Assembly: GCF_003387615.1 (NCBI RefSeq) | Contig: NZ_QUNS01000001.1 | Location: 124,001-188,000, forward strand | Direction of reading: 5' to 3' | Origin: Tenacibaculum gallaicum | GTDB taxonomy: Bacteria > Bacteroidota > Bacteroidia > Flavobacteriales > Flavobacteriaceae | Length of the DNA stretch: 64,000 bases | In this document: one piece after another, positions 61,487-64,000 of the stretch | Numbering within the stretch: position 1 is the first letter of the stretch | Layout: each line of letters begins with the position of its first letter | Notes under the pieces: model-generated | Told to the model about the DNA's origin: nothing | The model's database searches: none | The model's input: the letters and a program-made list of their open reading frames with translations, nothing else | Made by a program: the position numbers and the translations under genes

Positions 61487-61511
61487 GTTATGCTATATTT
61501 TAACTTGGCTT

Positions 61512-63320
61512 CTACTTATTTAAGTTCTCTGCTGCACGACGTTCTAACTCAGCTTGAAACTCTTCCATGACAGGTTTTACTGTACTTTCAGGTATATCTG
61601 CTACCTTTATATACATTAACCCATCAATTGCGTTGTTAAACTTCGGGTCTACATTAAACGCAACCAAACGTGCGTTTTGCTTCACATACTTTTTAATTAA
61701 TACTGGAATACGTAATTCCCCTGGTTCAAGCTCGTCGATAATCTTATCAAACTTTTGCATATCAGCCTCAGTAGCATCAAATACAAAATCTTTATCAGCA
61801 TCTTTTAATTTCACCTTGAATTCTTTCTTCGGACGAATGTATTGTGCCACATACGGATCGTAATAATGTGACTTCATAAACTCAATCATCAACGATTTTG
61901 AAAATTCAGAAAACTGATTACTAATACTTACCCCACCCATTAAGTATTTATATTCTGGGTGACGCAATGTAACATGCACAATTCCTTTCCATAATAAGAA
62001 AAGAGGCATTGGTTTTTGTTGATATTCTTTAATAATAAAAGCACGTCCCATTTCAATGGTTTGCTCCATCATTGGGTATAATTCTGGCTCTATTCTAAAT
62101 AATGTTTGAATATAAAAACCATTTACTCCGTGTTTTTTATAAATATCTTTCCCTAATCCCATTCTATAGGCTCCTACCAATCTGTTTTGTTGGTCATCCC
62201 ATAAAAATAAATGGTGGTAATATTTATCAAATCTGTCTAAATCAATAGTTTTATTCGTTCCTTCTCCTACTTCTCTAAACGTAATTTCACGTAATCTCCC
62301 TATTTCATGTAAAATATTTGGTATTTCTTTTGCGCTAGCAAAAAACACCTCATAGTTCTTGCTTTGTAGTAATCTACTTCCTTTTTCTCGTAAAGCATCT
62401 ACTTCTTTTACAAATAAATCTGGCGACTTTTGAGAGGTGATTTTTTTAGCTCTCTTAGGAATCTTTAAATTATGTGTTGACAATATCTTTGGAGATGCTT
62501 TCTCATATGGGTTTGCCAACATATATGTTTTTCTACGTAAAAACTGGTAGAAATCTGGTATTTCAGGAAACGTATCTTGGTCTTTTACTGAAATTGGCTT
62601 TCCAATTCTTACTTTGATTATTCTATTTTTTTGAGATAATAACTCTGACGGAAGCTTTGCTGTTCTCAGCGTATCACTAATTTTAGATAGTGTGTAAAAC
62701 AGTTGACTGTTTTTTGCGTGAAAATAAATAGGAATTACAGGTACTTTTGCTTTTTTTATCAAACGTACAGCTCCTTGCTCCCATTCTTTATCCACCATTA
62801 ACTTCCCATCACGATACGTAGATACTTCTCCGGCAGGAAAAAGTCCTAAAGGCCTTCCTTCTTGTAAGTGTAATAAGGCATTTTTTATTCCTGCAACACT
62901 CGACTGTGCGTCCTTATGGTTTTCAAAAGGGTTTACTGGCATTACATAGGGCTTCAAAGGCTCTATTCTATGTAATAAAAAATTTGCTATAATCTTATAA
63001 TCTGCCCTGTGCTCTAATAAGAGTTTTAATAATAAAATACCATCTATCCCTCCTAGCGGATGGTTAGAAATTGTTATAAACGGTCCTTCTTTAGGAATAC
63101 GCTTTAAATCTTCTTCTGGAATTTCAAATTCAATCTGAAACTCATCAAGCAAACCATTTAAAAAAGGTAAATCTTTTTTATGCTTATGCTTATTATAAAC
63201 TTCATTGGCGGTAGAAATTCGCAAAACTTTCATCAGCAACCAACCTGAAAACGTTCCGAAAACCCCGAACTTGTCGGTTCCTATTGCTTTTGCAACTTCT
63301 TTAGGTGTTACTAATCCCAT
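61512..63320 (-). CDS. OlsF-like bifunctional acyltransferase (aminolipid synthesis)
   Basis: 602 residues in two parts. The N-terminal half (about 20-300) is a PlsC-type acyltransferase with the catalytic HxxxxD in ISNHPLGGIDGILLL and LGLFPAGEVSTYRDGKLM. The C-terminal half (about 310-560) is an OlsB-type N-acyltransferase fold with LREITFREVGEGTNKTIDLD and MGRAFIIKEYQQKPMPLFLLWKG. This fusion is known as OlsF in Serratia and Flavobacterium, which make ornithine (and related glycine) lipids with one protein. Which amino acid is acylated here is not decided by sequence. Confidence 0.87.
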   Translation of the reverse strand: MGLVTPKEVAKAIGTDKFGVFGTFSGWLLMKVLRISTANEVYNKHKHKKDLPFLNGLLDEFQIEFEIPEEDLKRIPKEGPFITISNHPLGGIDGILLLKLLLEHRADYKIIANFLLHRIEPLKPYVMPVNPFENHKDAQSSVAGIKNALLHLQEGRPLGLFPAGEVSTYRDGKLMVDKEWEQGAVRLIKKAKVPVIPIYFHAKNSQLFYTLSKISDTLRTAKLPSELLSQKNRIIKVRIGKPISVKDQDTFPEIPDFYQFLRRKTYMLANPYEKASPKILSTHNLKIPKRAKKITSQKSPDLFVKEVDALREKGSRLLQSKNYEVFFASAKEIPNILHEIGRLREITFREVGEGTNKTIDLDRFDKYYHHLFLWDDQQNRLVGAYRMGLGKDIYKKHGVNGFYIQTLFRIEPELYPMMEQTIEMGRAFIIKEYQQKPMPLFLLWKGIVHVTLRHPEYKYLMGGVSISNQFSEFSKSLMIEFMKSHYYDPYVAQYIRPKKEFKVKLKDADKDFVFDATEADMQKFDKIIDELEPGELRIPVLIKKYVKQNARLVAFNVDPKFNNAIDGLMYIKVADIPESTVKPVMEEFQAELERRAAENLNK

Positions 63321-63371
63321 ACATAGTTATCAATTGACATAACTGCAAATATAATCGATTTTTTGCAAGCT

Positions 63372-64000
63372 TTACATGTTTTCTTGAATCACTAACTGCG
63401 CAGTTTCAGTATTTATTTGACGAATGATTGATTTTCCCCGTTTTCTTATCGTTTTTATTGCTTCATCATTAAAGTGACGAATTGTATACAAAGTAGCTCC
63501 TTTGTATGCTCTTATTTTATACGCTCCTTTTAAATCGTTATAAAAATCTTCAAAGTTATGGTACTTATCTTCTATACAAACAGAAAAACTAATCGCTGAA
63601 TTCTGAATTAAGTTTACTTTTAAATTATAGTCGTGTAACTTCTTAAAAACATCACTAATGTTATTTTCAACCATAAAAGAAAAATCCTTTGCTGAAATCG
63701 CTACTAAAATTTGATTTTTCTTTACAATAAAGCATGGAACTTCTGGCGTTATTTTCTTTCCTCTACCCACACACGTTCCAGATTTTGTAACATCTTCAAA
63801 CGAACGTACATACAACGGAATATTTTTTTGTTCTAACGGTTGAATTGTTTTTGGGTGAATTACAGATGCTCCATAAAATGCCATCTCAATAGCCTCTGTG
63901 TACGAAATCTCTTGTAGCAAAGCTGTTTCAGAAAATACTCTAGGGTCAGCGTTTAATACTCCTTGCACATCTTTCCAAATAGTAACACTATCGGCATCCA
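63372..64000 (-). CDS. Aspartate kinase, C-terminal part (5' end outside window)
   Basis: The frame continues past the first in-frame GTG at 63968 to the window edge (DADSVTIWKDVQGVLNADPR). YGASVIHPKTIQPLEQKNIPLYVRSF is the end of the kinase domain, then two ACT-like domains (about VLVAISAKDFSFM and LIQNSAISFSVCIED). It phosphorylates aspartate, the first step to lysine, threonine and methionine. The ACT domains suggest allosteric feedback. No homoserine dehydrogenase is fused at its C-terminus. Confidence 0.92.
   Translation of the reverse strand, partial: DADSVTIWKDVQGVLNADPRVFSETALLQEISYTEAIEMAFYGASVIHPKTIQPLEQKNIPLYVRSFEDVTKSGTCVGRGKKITPEVPCFIVKKNQILVAISAKDFSFMVENNISDVFKKLHDYNLKVNLIQNSAISFSVCIEDKYHNFEDFYNDLKGAYKIRAYKGATLYTIRHFNDEAIKTIRKRGKSIIRQINTETAQLVIQENM

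Overview
The window is an AT-rich chromosomal segment of a member of the Bacteroidota, almost certainly a Flavobacteriaceae, perhaps Tenacibaculum- or Polaribacter-like (the genus is a guess). The evidence is the flavobacterial protein families, A-rich leaders without Shine-Dalgarno sequences, promoters of the TTG-N18-TAnnTTTG type (clear at 8799-8827 and 53503-53532), many stem-loop terminators, and Bacteroidota-specific genes (DUF4270 lipoprotein, grasp-with-spasm peptide maturases, OlsF-like acyltransferase). I see no insertion sequence, phage gene, CRISPR array or rRNA.

Layout. 1-3530: dodecin end, DUF1304 protein, MscS channel, TsaB, TolC-like protein. 3719-8703 (minus): cytochrome oxidase assembly and subunit block with heme farnesyltransferase CtaB, two subunit III genes, subunit IV, two SCO-type proteins, a DUF420 protein and a small membrane protein. 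8876-9204: tRNA-Gly and two tandem tRNA-Leu genes. 9275-11285: a lipoprotein gene between mutually inverted terminators, then a DUF547 protein. 11428-16258: an arsenosugar-type cluster (peroxidase-like protein, ArsS, rhodanese, glycosyltransferase, purine nucleoside phosphorylase, ArsM) with palindromic repeats, two of them inside coding sequences. 16303-23509: LRR protein, class A PBP, RadA, flippase-like membrane protein, PanD, PanC. 23606-27831: short glycogen-synthase-like protein, DUF4270 lipoprotein, GlmS. 27882-42149: housekeeping and transport (EEP nuclease, GdhA, PheS, AGCS symporter, M28 peptidase, HopJ, AspS, APC permease, ClC). 

42162-44564 (minus) is a compact RiPP locus: a 63-residue precursor with a KGG leader end, an ATP-grasp maturase, an overlapping 76-residue ORF and a SPASM protein. 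44929-48215: GlpQ, YfcC transporter, Bax inhibitor-1. 48261-52215 (minus) combines S-adenosylmethionine decarboxylase, a voltage-gated K+ channel, a DUF4178 protein, a lipoprotein and a membrane-anchored spermidine synthase. Then SufS, a serine hydrolase and an SdpI protein. 55625-59173 is the most unusual gene: a single 1182-residue protein fusing an amino-acid adenylation domain, a carrier protein and a PLP-dependent alpha-oxoamine synthase, with an uncharacterised C-terminal domain. It is flanked by a decayed copy of the SCO gene tail on one side and the intact SCO gene on the other, with similar terminators at both ends. The window ends with RseP, an OlsF-like bifunctional acyltransferase and the truncated aspartate kinase.

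The best candidates for new biology are the A-PCP-AONS enzyme with its duplication footprint and the grasp-with-spasm RiPP locus; second-tier items are the repeats inside arsenosugar genes, the ClC with glutamine at the gating-glutamate position, and the lipoprotein gene between inverted terminators.
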